A stretch of 64,000 bases of DNA from the NCBI GenBank assembly GCA_033961575.1, contig CM066730.1, positions 139,589,523 through 139,653,522 of the forward strand, written 5' to 3'. The number at the start of each line of letters is the position of its first letter. Position 1 is the first letter of the stretch. The notes beneath the pieces were generated by a model. The model was given only the letters and a program-made list of their open reading frames with translations, was not told the origin of the DNA and searched no databases. Below are positions 45,925 through 56,599 of the stretch, piece after piece. The stretch is from Aselliscus stoliczkanus. Its lineage: Eukaryota > Chordata > Mammalia > Chiroptera > Hipposideridae. The translations under genes were made by a program, and so were the position numbers.

Positions 45925-46100
45925 TCCTTGGAACAAGTAGGCTATATTTTAGGCTGGTGGTTGATTTTGGAAGAGTTACCTAAGCTCTCTAAGTCTAAGC
46001 TTACTTACCTTTAGCATGAGAATAATAATAGTGCCCATTTCATAGGATTGTGGTGATGATAAAATGAAATATATAAAGAGTATATCATATAGGAAACACA
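45925..46100 (+). repeat. MIR SINE
   Basis: 'gtaggctatattttaggctg', 'agagttacctaagctctcta' and 'gcccatttcataggattgtg' follow sense MIR. Mariner copy C follows directly. Confidence 0.7.
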
Positions 46101-46103
46101 ATA

Positions 46104-46678
46104 CAGAGGATGCCAAAAAATGTATATACATTTTAAGAAAGGGAAAAACTCTTAAAATTGTAAGACTCACTATATACCAATTACAAAAGATGAATACAAG
46201 TCATGTTTCCCTTCTGCAATTACAACAGGTGCTCAAAGTGGTTACCATCAGCATCCAGACACTTCTGATTACGGCGAACTACTGCTTGAGCAACGTTGAC
46301 CAAAGTGTCCATTTGTATTGCTGCACATGCTGTTTCAACTGAGTACCATGCATCTCAAACTTATCTCAAATGCGTGCACTTGTTAGGCATGTTGGAGGCT
46401 CTGTTGCATACTCATGCCTCCATTGTTGTACTTCCACAATGTTCTCGAATTCCAAATACCACTTCAAAATGGTCTTGCACTCCTCAAATGACAGCCATGC
46501 TTCTGCCATTTTCTTTGACTGTCCTGACTGTCGCATGGTGACTCTAGCATTCATTTGATTAATGCCATCTTTTGAGTGAACACTGTACTACACATTACTA
46601 TCTTAATTCAATTCAACTTCAAAAGGTAATACACAGATAATATCGCTTAAAATGTGTATACATTTTTGGCACCCCTGG
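46104..46678 (-). mobile_element. mariner-type element, copy C (575 bp)
   Basis: Bounded by TA at 46102-46103 and 46679-46680. Terminal inverted repeats are 'cagaggatgccaaaaaatgt' and the complement of the right end, which ends 'catttttggcacccctgg'. It carries transposase remnants on the minus strand at both coding ends, with the catalytic middle missing. A full-length element would be expected to be over twice as long. Confidence 0.92.
46366..46554 (-). pseudogene. mariner-type transposase N-terminal remnant
   Basis: A 62-aa frame: AEAWLSFEECKTILKWYLEF, then EVQQWRHEYATEPPTCLTSA. The W-Y-x-E-F and Q-x-x-F/Y-x-T-E-P-P-T spacing is that of the N-terminal helix-turn-helix (DUF4817-like) of mariner/Tc1-type transposases. 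A stop follows ...SARI, but downstream DKFE continues in frame as in relatives. The catalytic DDE/D domain is absent. Near 46212-46275, minus-strand codons give VRRNQKCLDADGNHFE, typical of the C-terminal end. This is a dead copy. Confidence 0.75.
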
Positions 46679-46680
46679 TA

Positions 46681-46985
46681 TGTTGGTTTATATTACTGTT
46701 AATATGAATTGGTATTCTTCTGTGCAATAATGGAATAGCAGAGAGGCAACAGAAAGAATAATGTGTATTTTATAAATAAGGAAATGAAGCCAGGTGATGA
46801 GAAGTGACTTCATACTTTTCATAAGCTTTTATCAAGCGCCTAATGGGCCAGTCTCTTAACCTTCAAAAATCAATGTCCAGCACTAATCTCTGCCCCTCAA
46901 ACAATCGGAAGTTAGACTTAATTGTGCCAGTGGGATCAAGGAAGGCATCCCAGAGGAAGTGTTGACTAAATTGTTCTTGGTGAAT
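46681..46985. other. no gene seen; MIR-like scrap
   Basis: 46775-46860 is weakly antisense-MIR-like ('ataaggaaatgaagccaggt'). Confidence 0.35.
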
Positions 46986-46989
46986 CAAT

Positions 46990-47240
46990 TTCATCCTTTA
47001 ATACCCCACCTCAACCTTTAAAACCATGCCTGATGTCACCTCCTTCATGAAGCCCTCCTTTTTTCCCCCTTCCCTGACTAATACATAGTTAATGGCTTTC
47101 TCCTCTACTTGATTTCTGTACTTTGTGTACAGTGACATATTTGTATACGTATCAAGTACACATAAAAAGTGTAGGCTTTTAACTTTTCTGTCAGTTTCTA
47201 CATCACTAGCACATAGCCTAGTGTCTGGAACACAGCAAAG
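46990..47240 (+). repeat. L2 3' region
   Basis: 'gcctgatgtcacctccttca', 'tgaagccctccttttttccc' and 'gcacatagcctagtgtctgg' follow sense L2 order. Confidence 0.75.
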
Positions 47241-47249
47241 ATAATCATA

Positions 47250-47440
47250 ATTGCTGACATCTATAATGTGCTTACTGCTTATAGGCAGTCCTCTAAGTAC
47301 TATATTTACATCAACTTGATTAACCTCCTGGCAATTCTGTGAGGATCTGAGACACTGAGCAGTCCAGTGATTTTCCTCAATAACCAGGATTTGAACCCAA
47401 GCAGTCTGGCCCCAGAACCCTTGTTATTATTATGTAGAAA
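47250..47440 (-). repeat. MIR SINE
   Basis: 'cagtcctctaagtactatat', 'cctcctggcaattctgtgag' and 'ggatttgaacccaagcagtc' fit antisense MIR. Confidence 0.78.
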
Positions 47441-48190
47441 CACTCCATCGGTGTTTGCTGAACTAGACATAATAAAGGTCATCAAGTGCTAGGCACTATA
47501 TCTGTATTATTTTATTTAACCTTCTGTTGTGTGCAACTGATCTCACAGATTGTTTTGAATTCCTGTTGATTTTTATATTGAATTTTTGTAATAAACATAT
47601 ATTGTTTTTACTTTGTGGCAAATTAAAATTTCATTCTGAATAAATAATAAGCATGCTTACAAGTTATTTTCATTCATTTTCAATTTAAATAAATAAATGT
47701 CACACACGCATCTAGTAGATGCATTGTGCCCAAACTTGTAACTTTTGCATTGCCACCAATGGAGGGTTAATTTTCACAGCAAAACTCTGATGGAAGTACC
47801 ATCCCAATCTTCATGTTATAAATGTGTAAACTGAGACCTATATCATGTTTATGTACCTTGTGCAAGGACATATGACAAGTAACTTGCTGGAGTTGAAATC
47901 CAAGCTCTTTGGCAGCCTGAAATATTATTTACTCGTCCAATATTTCCTAAAATATGATATAGGAATTCCCCATAGTTTGTGAGATTACTTATATGTGGTT
48001 CATGGTTTTAATAGTTACGTATCTATTTTCATGTATACCAGAATATGACTAGAATCTTAAACCCATGATTTTCTTGGTGTAAATACTTAGAATGATGCTA
48101 GAGCAGATATTTAAGAGTTAGAGTGTGTCATTTAGAAAACAGCTAAATAAGTGATAATACAGTTGGATTATAGATGTAAGAAACTGGTGC
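47441..48190. other. MIR fragments and AT-rich sequence, no gene
   Basis: 47780-47920 matches antisense MIR ('aactctgatggaagtaccat', 'ccttgtgcaaggacatatga'). The rest is AT-rich with no family I can name. Confidence 0.5.
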
Positions 48191-48195
48191 ACACA

Positions 48196-48850
48196 GCAAA
48201 GAAAACCATCAACAAAATGAAAAGACAATCTACTGAATGGGAGAAGATATTCACCAATGATACACCTGATAAGGGTTTAATATCCAAAATTTATGAAGAA
48301 CTCAGACAACTCAACACCAAAAAGTCAAATATCCAATTAAAAAATGGACTGAGGACCTGAATAGGCATTTCTCCAAAGAGGACATACAGATGGCCAACAG
48401 GCATATGAACAGATGCTCAATGTCACTAGTCATCAGAGAAATGCAAATAAAAACCACAATGAGAAATCACCTCACACCTGTCAGAATGGCTACATCAATA
48501 AATCAAAACAAACAAACAAAAAAAACAAGTGTTGGCGAGGATGTGGAGAAAAGGGAACCCTCTTGCACTGTTGGTGGGATCATAAATTGGTGCAGCCACT
48601 ATGGAAAATGGTCTGGAGGTTCCTCAAAAAATTAAAAATAGAACTATCTTATGACCCTGCAGTTCCACTACTGGGAATTTATTTGAAGAAATACAAAACA
48701 CTAATTTGCAAAGATATATGCACCTTTATGTCTATCACAGCATTATTTACTATACCAAAGATATGAAAGCAACCTAAGAGTCCATTGATAGATGATTATA
48801 TAAAGAAGATGTGGTATGTATATACAATAGAATATTGCTCAGCCAAAAAA
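48196..48850 (+). pseudogene. L1 ORF2 C-terminal remnant
   Basis: Pieces NKMKRQSTEWEKIFTNDTPD and [20 protein letters not shown] followed by IELSYDPAVPLLGIYLKKYK are the familiar L1 ORF2 C-terminal region. They are in different frames (48151-48360, 48390-48635, 48413-48766), so frameshifted. Includes the Cys/His-rich C-terminal domain. Confidence 0.87.
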
Positions 48851-49325
48851 AAAAAAAGAAAGAAAGAGAAGAAAGAAATCTTACCATTTGCAACAACATA
48901 GATTGATCCAGAGAAGGTTATACTAAGTGAAATAAATCAGACAGAGAAATACAAATACCATATGATCTCACTTATATGTGGAATCTAAAGAATAAAATAA
49001 ATGAAACAGAAACAGACTCATAGGTACAGAGAACAAACTGATGGTTACCAGATGGGAGAAGGGTTTGGAGACTCGGTGAAAAAGATGGAGGAATCAGGAA
49101 GTACAAATTAGTCTTATGAGGTGGTCACAGGATGTAAAGTACAGCATAGGGAATAGAGTCAATAATATTGTAATAACTATGTATGGTGCCAGGTGGGTAT
49201 TAGACTAATTGGGGAAGAGCACTTCATAAATTATATAAATGTCTAACCGCTTATACCATATACCTGAAACAAATATAAAATAATATTGAATGTCAACTAT
49301 AATTAAAAAAAATAAAATTTAAAAA
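48196..49325 (+). mobile_element. younger L1, 5'-truncated 3' end
   Basis: ORF2 C-terminus, then 3' UTR ('caaataccatatgatctcac', 'ttatatgtggaatctaaaga') and an AT-rich tail 'aaataaaatttaaaaaaata'. A possible TSD is ggtgcaca(c/g)a at about 48187-48195 and 49334-49343; it is imperfect, so the 5' boundary is tentative. Confidence 0.85.
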
Positions 49326-49344
49326 AATAAATTGGTGGTGCACA

Positions 49345-49855
49345 GATAACTGACTCTTACACTCCCTGCCTCCCCAATATGTGACTAGGACACTAACAGA
49401 AAGAGGCATGAGAGCATTTTACGTAGTAAAGATAGCCCCAGAAAAGGTATGAGCTCAAGGAAATGCTTGCCAGTTTCACACAGGGTATTGTCTGAATTTG
49501 TCTGCCTGGAATTTGAATCTTATTCTATAGAAAATGGACAGCCTTCAAAGATTTAGGAATAGAGGTAGACATGACACTGTTTAGTAATGCTTATCTTTTA
49601 AAGTCATTGTGTGATTATTATTAATCTGGACTTATAATAGCTTATAGCTTATAATATCAACGAGCAAACAGTATCACAAATCAGTGTTAGCTAGCAGCCC
49701 TCTACACATAGCGCTCAATGCTGTAAAACCCAAACCGTGGTGATGCAAGCTTCCATATGCATGTGCAGTGGGGTTCCGCCTCTACAATTCACCTGTGCGT
49801 TTTACAAATGAGGGCATTATCCTCCTTTTAGAAAGTTGTTTCTAACCACCAAGAG
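49345..49855. other. no gene seen
   Basis: Unique-looking sequence after the L1. No repeat I can name. Confidence 0.35.
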
Positions 49856-49859
49856 TGGT

Positions 49860-50105
49860 AATCTCACATCTTTCTCTATTTGAAATCGTAACACTAATTG
49901 AACAATTCATTGAACCTAATGGCTTTAGAAAAATCAATAATTGCCTCCCATTATTGATATAGTAGAAGCACATGGAAGAAATTACCCAGTACAGAAATAA
50001 ACCAATTAAAATAAATAATTCAACAAGCTGCCTGGCAATCTATTCAAATTTTGAACTTGAACGATTACGTGGAGTTTCTTAAGTATAAATAATGAAAGAA
50101 ATGTG
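49860..50105. other. unique AT-rich block, possible conserved non-coding element
   Basis: Dense homeodomain-type ATTA/TAAT sites ('tcaataattgcctcccatta', 'accaattaaaataaataatt') in sequence without any repeat signature or low-complexity run. No coding frame. Function is inferred. Confidence 0.35.
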
Positions 50106-50329
50106 CTCAGTGCTGCCAGGTTGTGGACTGACGCTACAGGAAGCAAAGATGGCAGCTCCCGGCATTTATCCCATGATCCTGGCTGTGGGTGGTCCGTGAA
50201 TAGGCTGTGGACTATAAGGTGTATGTGTGGGGGTACTGGGAGTGTATGAATGAACAGTGGCTCCCAATTAGTGTGATTAGCATCTGAGGTCGGAGCATGG
50301 CAGTGATACTATGTGGTTAAATATATCTA

Positions 50330-50470
50330 GTAATTTACAAAGCACTGTCACATCTAGCTCTGCCTAGATGTAAGCCAGTTAGATAGTTTGCATATGAGAA
50401 AACTAACAGCCAGCATGATTGACTTGTCAGTGATCTATACAAGATTGGAAACTATAGCACAGGTTTTTAA
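50330..50470 (-). repeat. MIR fragment
   Basis: 'gtaatttacaaagcactgtc', 'gtttgcatatgagaaaacta' and a degenerate tail fit antisense MIR. Confidence 0.55.
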
Positions 50471-51220
50471 ACTTCTTATCCATTGCTCATTTTACTATTA
50501 TGACTACCTTTGACTTTTTTCCCCTCTTACATTCAAAATAATCTGCAGAGCTCAAGCCCCTGTTTTCTGTCTAAGGGACTGACAGTTAAGAAAGGAAGGA
50601 TCATTTGGTCACATATCTCAAACAGGATGGAGCTAGGATTTGAATACAGTTCTTTGGAGTGCTAGTCCAGGGCTCCTTTCTTATACCTCTCAGCCTTTAG
50701 TGCATCTCTTCCCAAGGCCAGGGGGTGAGGTAATCAGGGGAAGAGCATCCCTGCCCAGAACCAGTGAAAGTAGAAGATGAGGGCTGGGACTGAGGGGGGC
50801 TTTCAGCCTGTTCCTTAGGGTGACCTGCCTCTCTGCTCTGGTTCTGAATCATCAGGGAGGGAGGCAGATGTTTGCAACTGACAGAAACCTGGGCCATGGG
50901 TCCTGATGCTGTGAAGACAAACATTGCCGCAGGACTGTGTGAGGGGAGAATAAAATGGGGGAGAATATTCCTCTTCCCTGCTGTTCTTTCCCTGTTATCT
51001 CACCTTCTCAAAACAGTCACATTACAGGGCCATGTCGGAGAATAAGGGAAAAAAAAAAAAGGAAAGCATCAAGTGGGTCATCCAGTGTGAGTGGCAGTTT
51101 AGGACAGTCCTTGGACCTTGCACTCACTCATCTCTTTTGTTCACCATTGTTGTATCCCATGCTTACAAGCTAATGCCCAGTAGAGCACCTGGGAAGAACC
51201 AGCCACCTCTCTCATTGGTC
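50471..51220. other. no gene seen
   Basis: 50560-50700 may be another MIR ('gagctaggatttgaatacag'). Frames at 50697-51307 on both strands have no domain. An A12 run lies at about 51049-51060. Confidence 0.4.
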
Positions 51221-51224
51221 ACAA

Positions 51225-51380
51225 GTATTCACTCATTTAACCCTCCCAGTGATCTGTGGGCAGATAACCATTTAACAGATGAGGAAATTGAGACATGGAA
51301 AGAATAAGTACCCATCTAAGTTACCACTGTAGGGGGACAAGGATTCAATCAAACATGGGCCAAGAGGCTGGAGATCCCAT
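51225..51380 (-). repeat. MIR SINE
   Basis: 'ctcatttaaccctcccagtg', 'ttaacagatgaggaaattga' and 'aaggattcaatcaaacatgg' fit antisense MIR. Confidence 0.78.
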
Positions 51381-51609
51381 GTTCTAAATCACATCAAACT
51401 CCAGTCCCGAATAGTCTCTTTGCTTCTTCATAGCCGGTCTCCATCCTGGTCCAATTGGCCTGTGTTGCCGAGCTCAGTGGGCTGCACCGAAGGGACCCCT
51501 GCCTTCTGGCTTCTGGTTTGGATTTCGTCAATGGAAAGCACCAGCAGGGAATCAGATGGCAAATGATGGGTTGGGGCAGTTAGTCTCCTAGCTCCCTCCC
51601 TGCCAAGGC

Positions 51610-51890
51610 CAGGGGCTCCTCAATCTGAGGCCACAACTCCTATTGAAAAGCCCTCTCCTAGCGCTACAGCTACACCTATAGTTCTTTCCTGGCTCTGGAA
51701 AATGCTTCTTTCACTTGACTCTTCAGGCTTAAAAGTGGAGAGGGCTCCTGACTGTTGTTAGCCTGGAGTGCTTCACTAGCTCTGTAGGTTTCCCTTAACC
51801 CTGTCTGCACATAATCTCATTAAACTCCCCTCAGTTACTTTGTTTCAATGACCCATTTGTTTCCTGCTGGAACCCTGACTGATATAATTG
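51610..51890 (+). repeat. old dispersed repeat, family not named
   Basis: 'aacctgaggc'-free start; the clear part is 'cttaaccctgtctgcacata', 'ctcattaaactcccctcagt' and 'tttcctgctggaaccctgac' then TGATATA. I recall this as a common mammalian repeat end, but cannot assign it. Confidence 0.45.
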
Positions 51891-51929
51891 TCTCTAGCAA
51901 ATAAATAAATAATAGCCTCAATTAGTATA

Positions 51930-52015
51930 AGTTAGAGGGAGAAAAGAAGGAAGGAAGGGAGAAGGAGGGAAAGAGAGAGGGAGAGAAGGATGGAAAGATA
52001 ATGAGGGGAGAATTA
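51930..52015. repeat. purine-rich low-complexity stretch
   Basis: GGAA, GGGA and GAGAGG units, imperfect. Confidence 0.85.
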
Positions 52016-52139
52016 AAGGCCCCTATGAAAGAAATCTAGAATACCCGTCCATCTCACCTCACCTAGTTTTGTCATTTTGTTTTCTTAAAAATCATAATAA
52101 CTGGGGTCATAAAGCTCTAAGAAATCTCATTTCATATTT

Positions 52140-52270
52140 AGCATATATATTATTACCCCTACCTTCCGGTTCACAAAACTGATCCTCCAAGAGGTCAAGC
52201 AATGGGTCTGAGTTCACATACTGATGGACTCAGTCCAGAAATCCTGATTCCAAACCCAGTCCATTTCCCG
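52140..52270 (-). repeat. MIR fragment
   Basis: 'aaaactgatcctccaagagg', 'tcaagcaatgggtctgagtt' and 'aaatcctgattccaaaccca' fit antisense MIR. Confidence 0.7.
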
Positions 52271-53195
52271 CTGAGATTTCTGAGCAGCCCGTGTCTCCTC
52301 CCTGACAATGAGCCAGGTACCCAGGAAGTCACAACCCCCTGGGGGGAGCATCTCTCTTCACAGGGACTTCAGTCAAAATGGAATTTGGTTTAGGGTCTTG
52401 CACATCATCACTCGGTCCTGCCTCTTGGTGTTCACTCCGTGTTCTCTGGCACCTCAACACCAGTCTTAACTTTCTCTTTGGAGAGAGGAGGAAAAAAGCT
52501 CTGGTATTGAAAAATATATTTGTGTTATGTGGTTCCTTTCATCTCAGTCTTCCAAGGTAGGTCAAGAGCCATTTTTGTAAGCAACATATAGCAATCGATG
52601 CAGGGAAGCACTAACTCACTTTTCTGCTAGTCCACTTTGAAAAATGTAGGCCTGTTTTTTTTTTTAAAAAAAAAAAACTTAGATATTGATATTTGTACAA
52701 ATGGGTGGCATTTGAATGTATCACCATGAAATCCCCTGAGGACTTGGAAGGTCCCTCTGAGAAATGTTTATTTGAGAATCAAAAAGGCCATCACTTCTCC
52801 ACATGCCGTTGATTTCATTCTCCTAGAAGTACATTAATCCTGGGCCCAGACAGTGCCTTTAAAATAGACTGGAAATACCAGTTATTAAGAAGCCACATTT
52901 TTTTTTTTCTGATAGGAAAAAAATTTATGATTATGTCTGTGAATATTTAACATTCTAAACAAGTGGCCAAAAAATGAACCTTGTAAGCAGCGAGTCATGT
53001 GAACGAAGGTTCAAGACACAAGACTGAATGGCTTGTTTTCAACTAAACCAAGCAGTTGCTTCATTCTCCAAAGAGACTCTGAAATCAGGAATTTTCTAAC
53101 TAAAAGGGAAAGAACTGAGCAGAACTGGAAAAAGAGTACCTGTAGTCCAGATGGGTGCATTCGCTCATTTGCCTCCTCCACTCCACAGCAAGTTT
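52271..53195. other. no gene seen
   Basis: Unique-looking sequence with a T/A homopolymer junction at 52653-52678 and a T run at 52900-52910. Frames of 60-63 aa at 52202-52560 have no domain. Confidence 0.4.
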
Positions 53196-53224
53196 CTTAC
53201 TAGAGAGGTATTTTATCTTGTTTT

Positions 53225-53310
53225 CTAGTCTATCTGCTAGCATACTGGCTAGTGTGTAGTCAGTGCTCATTAAATTATTGGATGATTGACTGATTGGCTA
53301 AATGAACGAG
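53225..53310 (+). repeat. L2 3' terminus
   Basis: 'gctagcatactggctagtgt' then 'cagtgctcattaaattattg' and GATGATTGAC fit the sense L2 end with its terminal short repeats. Confidence 0.5.
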
Positions 53311-53334
53311 TGGTTTATAAAGTCCTTTTTTGTT

Positions 53335-53515
53335 TTTTATTTAACCCTAAAAAATTCCAGTGAGATAAGCAGGGGCTGGAATTATTCTTACTCCCATTTA
53401 TAGATGCAGAAACTGAGGCCCAGTTAGGTTGAGGGTCTTGCCCAAAGTCACACAGCAAATTAGTGGCAGAGCCAGGAGTAAAAACATTGGTCTTTTAATG
53501 ACAAGGCCAGTGGTT
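53335..53515 (-). repeat. MIR SINE
   Basis: 'gatgcagaaactgaggccca', 'cttgcccaaagtcacacagc' and 'aattagtggcagagccagga' are close to the MIR consensus. Confidence 0.88.
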
Positions 53516-53689
53516 TTTCCATTTTCTTAATCTGATCTCACCTCTGCCCCTTTGCTTTAGCCTTCACTTGAGCTACCAAATGGTGCTGTGGGGTGGAAAT
53601 GGCATTTGGGAACTGAAGGAGTGAAAACAAAGCTCTTCCTGAGACAAAACCATGAAATCCCCAAATGAAATGGGAGGCATTGAATTTCC

Positions 53690-53985
53690 TGATATAGAGA
53701 TCAATGTAGTAGAAGAAAAGTGAATGACAGATATGAAATTAATGACATTTAAATTTATGCAGTTACGATAGAAAACAATTCTTCTGGAATGCCTTCCTGA
53801 GGCTTTGATACGTAGTGGTAATTAAAAGAGCTCCTTTAAATCATTTATTATAATTATGTTTCAAATGATTCAGCCCCGGATATAGCTGACTTTTTGTTGT
53901 TTACTGGTAGCTGGTGACATTTGGAATTGACTGGAAATTTGAAATAATTTGACTATTTTTCATATACAGAGAACTGAACTGCCTC
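53690..53985. other. unique block, possible conserved non-coding element
   Basis: No repeat family seen. Sequence such as 'tggtaattaaaagagctcct', 'ttaaatcatttattataatt' and 'tttcaattgaattgggaaag' is non-repetitive and rich in homeodomain-type cores. Status is inferred from look alone. Confidence 0.35.
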
Positions 53986-54335
53986 TTTCAATTGAATTGG
54001 GAAAGCATACCAGGTCCCCTGTGGACCCTTCACTTTCTCTCTTGCTTCGGTGATCTGACACAGTTCCCGGACAAAAAGAGTCTGCAAGAGTTAAGCAAAG
54101 ATGGGATTTAAGATGGGGCATATTTTGCAACTTTCAAAAGCAAAAGATTTTATAAAGAGGTTGTAATTGATTATGTGGTTTGGTTGTAAGATTTGGCCCT
54201 CTGCAGGTTCAGGTTGATTGTGAGTGAAATTTGCAGAGTTGGATAAAATCTTTTGCTAATAGAGGTGTGGCTATAAATTAAATCTACACACTAGCCTTTT
54301 TCTTCTCCATATTGGTTATCTCTTATCTTGGCTTA
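53986..54335. other. no gene seen
   Basis: Unique-looking sequence, no frame of interest. Confidence 0.35.
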
Positions 54336-54339
54336 AGGT

Positions 54340-54680
54340 TTTGTGGATTACAGGCAAAGAAACCAAGGCTCAGATAGGCTGATATGTTTGCCTATGGCTA
54401 CACAGCTCAGGATGAGATGGGGTGAAGAGCAGAACTATTTTTGGCTCTGGGTTAAATGCTATGCCCATGGGCTGCTCTTATGATTGTACAGTGTCTTACA
54501 AGCAGGATCACAATGCAATACTTGTCGTAAATGTGCACCACCATTTGAATGTTGGGGTTCAGAGTAGTCAGTTGATGCATTTTCCCAAGGACACTTGAGT
54601 GGCAAGGACAGAACTTTGATCCAGGCTCCTGCGTCCAAGTTTAGGACTCTTTTCATTAAAGCACAGCTTCCTGGCTTAGA
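54340..54680 (-). repeat. two antisense MIR copies
   Basis: 54345-54440 ('aaagaaaccaaggctcagat', 'tggctacacagctcaggatg') and 54500-54665 ('gcattttcccaaggacactt', 'actttgatccaggctcctgc', 'gactcttttcattaaagc'). Confidence 0.72.
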
Positions 54681-55035
54681 CAAGTCAAACAGGTATATGT
54701 TCTGGGTGTTCAGGGGACTGGGAGAAGGTCATGGCTGAGTTAGTGGGAATTTATTTTCTCCAGATGTGGGGCTGAGTCTCAAGGAAAGACTCACATTTCC
54801 TGAACTCCTAAGATAACTTCTGGGACCCTCCCTTTCTATTCACTTTCCTCCCCTGAGTTTCCTCTTCCCAAAGCAAGCCATGTAGAACTCAGAGCATGGT
54901 TCCTCCTTTGTGCTGACCCCGCCATCTGCCATCTCCCCCATCCCTCTTCCTCTTCCTCACTCTTTCTTCTTCTTCTACTGCTTTTCCTCTTCTTTGGACT
55001 CGGTGCCACTTCCGGAAAGGTGTGGATTTTCTCTG
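54681..55035. other. no gene seen; C/T-rich in part
   Basis: 54930-54990 is CTTCTT-rich. The minus 71-aa frame at 54836-55051 owes its Lys/Arg/Glu runs to it. Confidence 0.5.
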
Positions 55036-55039
55036 TATT

Positions 55040-55280
55040 AACATTTGGCAAGTGAATCGACCTCTCTGAGCCTCACGTTCTTCACTGTAAGGGAGGATTT
55101 CTAAATTCCTAATATCTAATTTGATGGCAGATCCTGATCTATTTATATTTGTGCCCCTAGGACCTAACTTGGCTCCTACACATGTAAACAGATGACCGTA
55201 TCTTATAAGATCCTTGTAAGAGTTAGATAAGATAAACTATGTAACTGGTCTAGCATAGGTCTCAGCACTTTTAGGGGCTT
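55040..55280 (+). repeat. MIR fragment
   Basis: 'agtgaatcgacctctctgag', 'cctcacgttcttcactgtaa' and 'ggtctagcataggtctcagc' fit sense MIR with a foreign middle. Confidence 0.5.
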
Positions 55281-55309
55281 GAATCAGTTTTTAATCTATG
55301 GGAAATCTA

Positions 55310-55745
55310 TTGAGGGCTTACAGCATGCCTGGCACTGTGAGGCACATCAGATGTTAGAATGAACTAAACAGCTGAAGACCCCTGACCCTCTTGGGCCATA
55401 TGTTCTAACAGGGCAAGACAGACAATAAATAATAAACACACCAAACAAGTAAAGCAAATGGTGTGTTAACAGGTAGTAAATACTATTGAAAAATGTTGAA
55501 ATACAGCTGAGAAATGGGGATCAGGAAAGAGGTTGGGGGCTGCTGGTTGCACTTTTTTTTTTTTTTTGAGGGCAGTGTCACTGGCCCTTAGATGTGGGAC
55601 CCGAACCGGGGCTGCTGGCTTCCCAAACCAGCGCTCAACCACCACGCCACTCGGCCGGCCCAAATTTTTTGTTTTGTTTTTTTTTTTGCACTTTTAAATA
55701 GGGTGGTCTTGGGCAGTCTCATAGAAAAAGTAACATTTGAGTTCA
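55310..55745 (-). repeat. L2 LINE 3' region split by a SINE
   Basis: 'attgagggcttacagcatgc', 'ctggcactgtgaggcacatc', 'gggcaagacagacaataaat', and after the SINE 'aaatagggtggtcttgggca', 'agtaacatttgag'. The two parts join into one antisense L2. Confidence 0.75.
55549..55663 (-). mobile_element. tRNA-derived SINE, 110-nt type
   Basis: Minus-strand reading: GGCCGGCC-GAGTGGCGTGGTGG (A box), then CGGTTCGGGTCC (B box), and 'ggccagtgacactgccctc' with an A tail. A 'ttgcactttt' direct repeat lies at about 55546-55555 and 55686-55695. Between the SINE head and the right repeat lie extra T-rich bases (55664-55685) that a simple insertion does not explain. No AATAAA. Confidence 0.85.
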
Positions 55746-55887
55746 GTTGTTAATTTCCTTATCTTCTTTTCTCTCTCCCTCTTTTTCTTCCTCAGTCCAA
55801 CTTCTCCCTATTTAGTTCTTGTCTCCATACCAAAATTACAACATACTGGAGAACCTAGGCATGTCATCATATTGTCCTCTCTGAAGA

Positions 55888-56010
55888 ACTGGCTACATAA
55901 TTTGCAGGGCCCAAGGCAAAAGGAAACTCAGGGCCCCTTGTTCAAAAATCATCAGAGATTCCAAGATGGCGACAGCAGAGCCTTAAATCAAGTGCAGGGT
56001 CCTTCTACAA
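55888..56010. repeat. old repeat, family not named
   Basis: 'ataatttgcagggcccaagg', 'ggccccttgttcaaaaatca', 'caagatggcgacagcagagc' and 'aagtgcagggtccttctaca' look like a known medium-reiteration repeat that I cannot name with safety. Confidence 0.5.
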
Positions 56011-56595
56011 AGCTCATACACACATGACGTGTCTGTCCATGGCCTACAGAGATCTGTCATGTCATGATTGAAACTGCATTGACTCAGGTCCAGTTCCTCC
56101 TTTCTCTGCTCTGTGGACCATGAGGCAGCCCCACCACCTGCTATCTACCTGTACTTTGTCCTGGATCAGGAGTCAGCCTCATTTCTCGCCCTCTTCCAAG
56201 GGCTGACCCCCGCCTTTTCTGTTGCCTTATATGGGGCCAACCTGACACACAGGTACTGATGGATTTTTAAAGCCAGCAACTGTCCTTAGGAATCAGTAAA
56301 CCTTGCTGCACAGGGACTTGATTTCCTCTAGATTTAATGGCAAGGGAGAGAACAGAGATGGAGGACTTTAGGATTTATTTTCTTCTGATAATCGAGAGTG
56401 CTCTCTGCAGGGGTACCATTCACCTTATAAATCATAGCCTTAGGTGTCAATGCCGAGGAGCCTCCCACCAGCCCAGGCTGCTGCCCCATCCCTACACTGA
56501 GCAATCTGTTCCTACCATGCCTAGCCTAGCACTACACTGAGCTGCTGGCACTAAAGGAATTGCCTTATAGGTGGACAGCACTTTACAGTGGACCC
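56011..56595. other. no gene seen
   Basis: Unique-looking sequence. The plus 67-aa frame at 56337-56540 has no domain. Confidence 0.35.
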
Positions 56596-56599
56596 TTTT

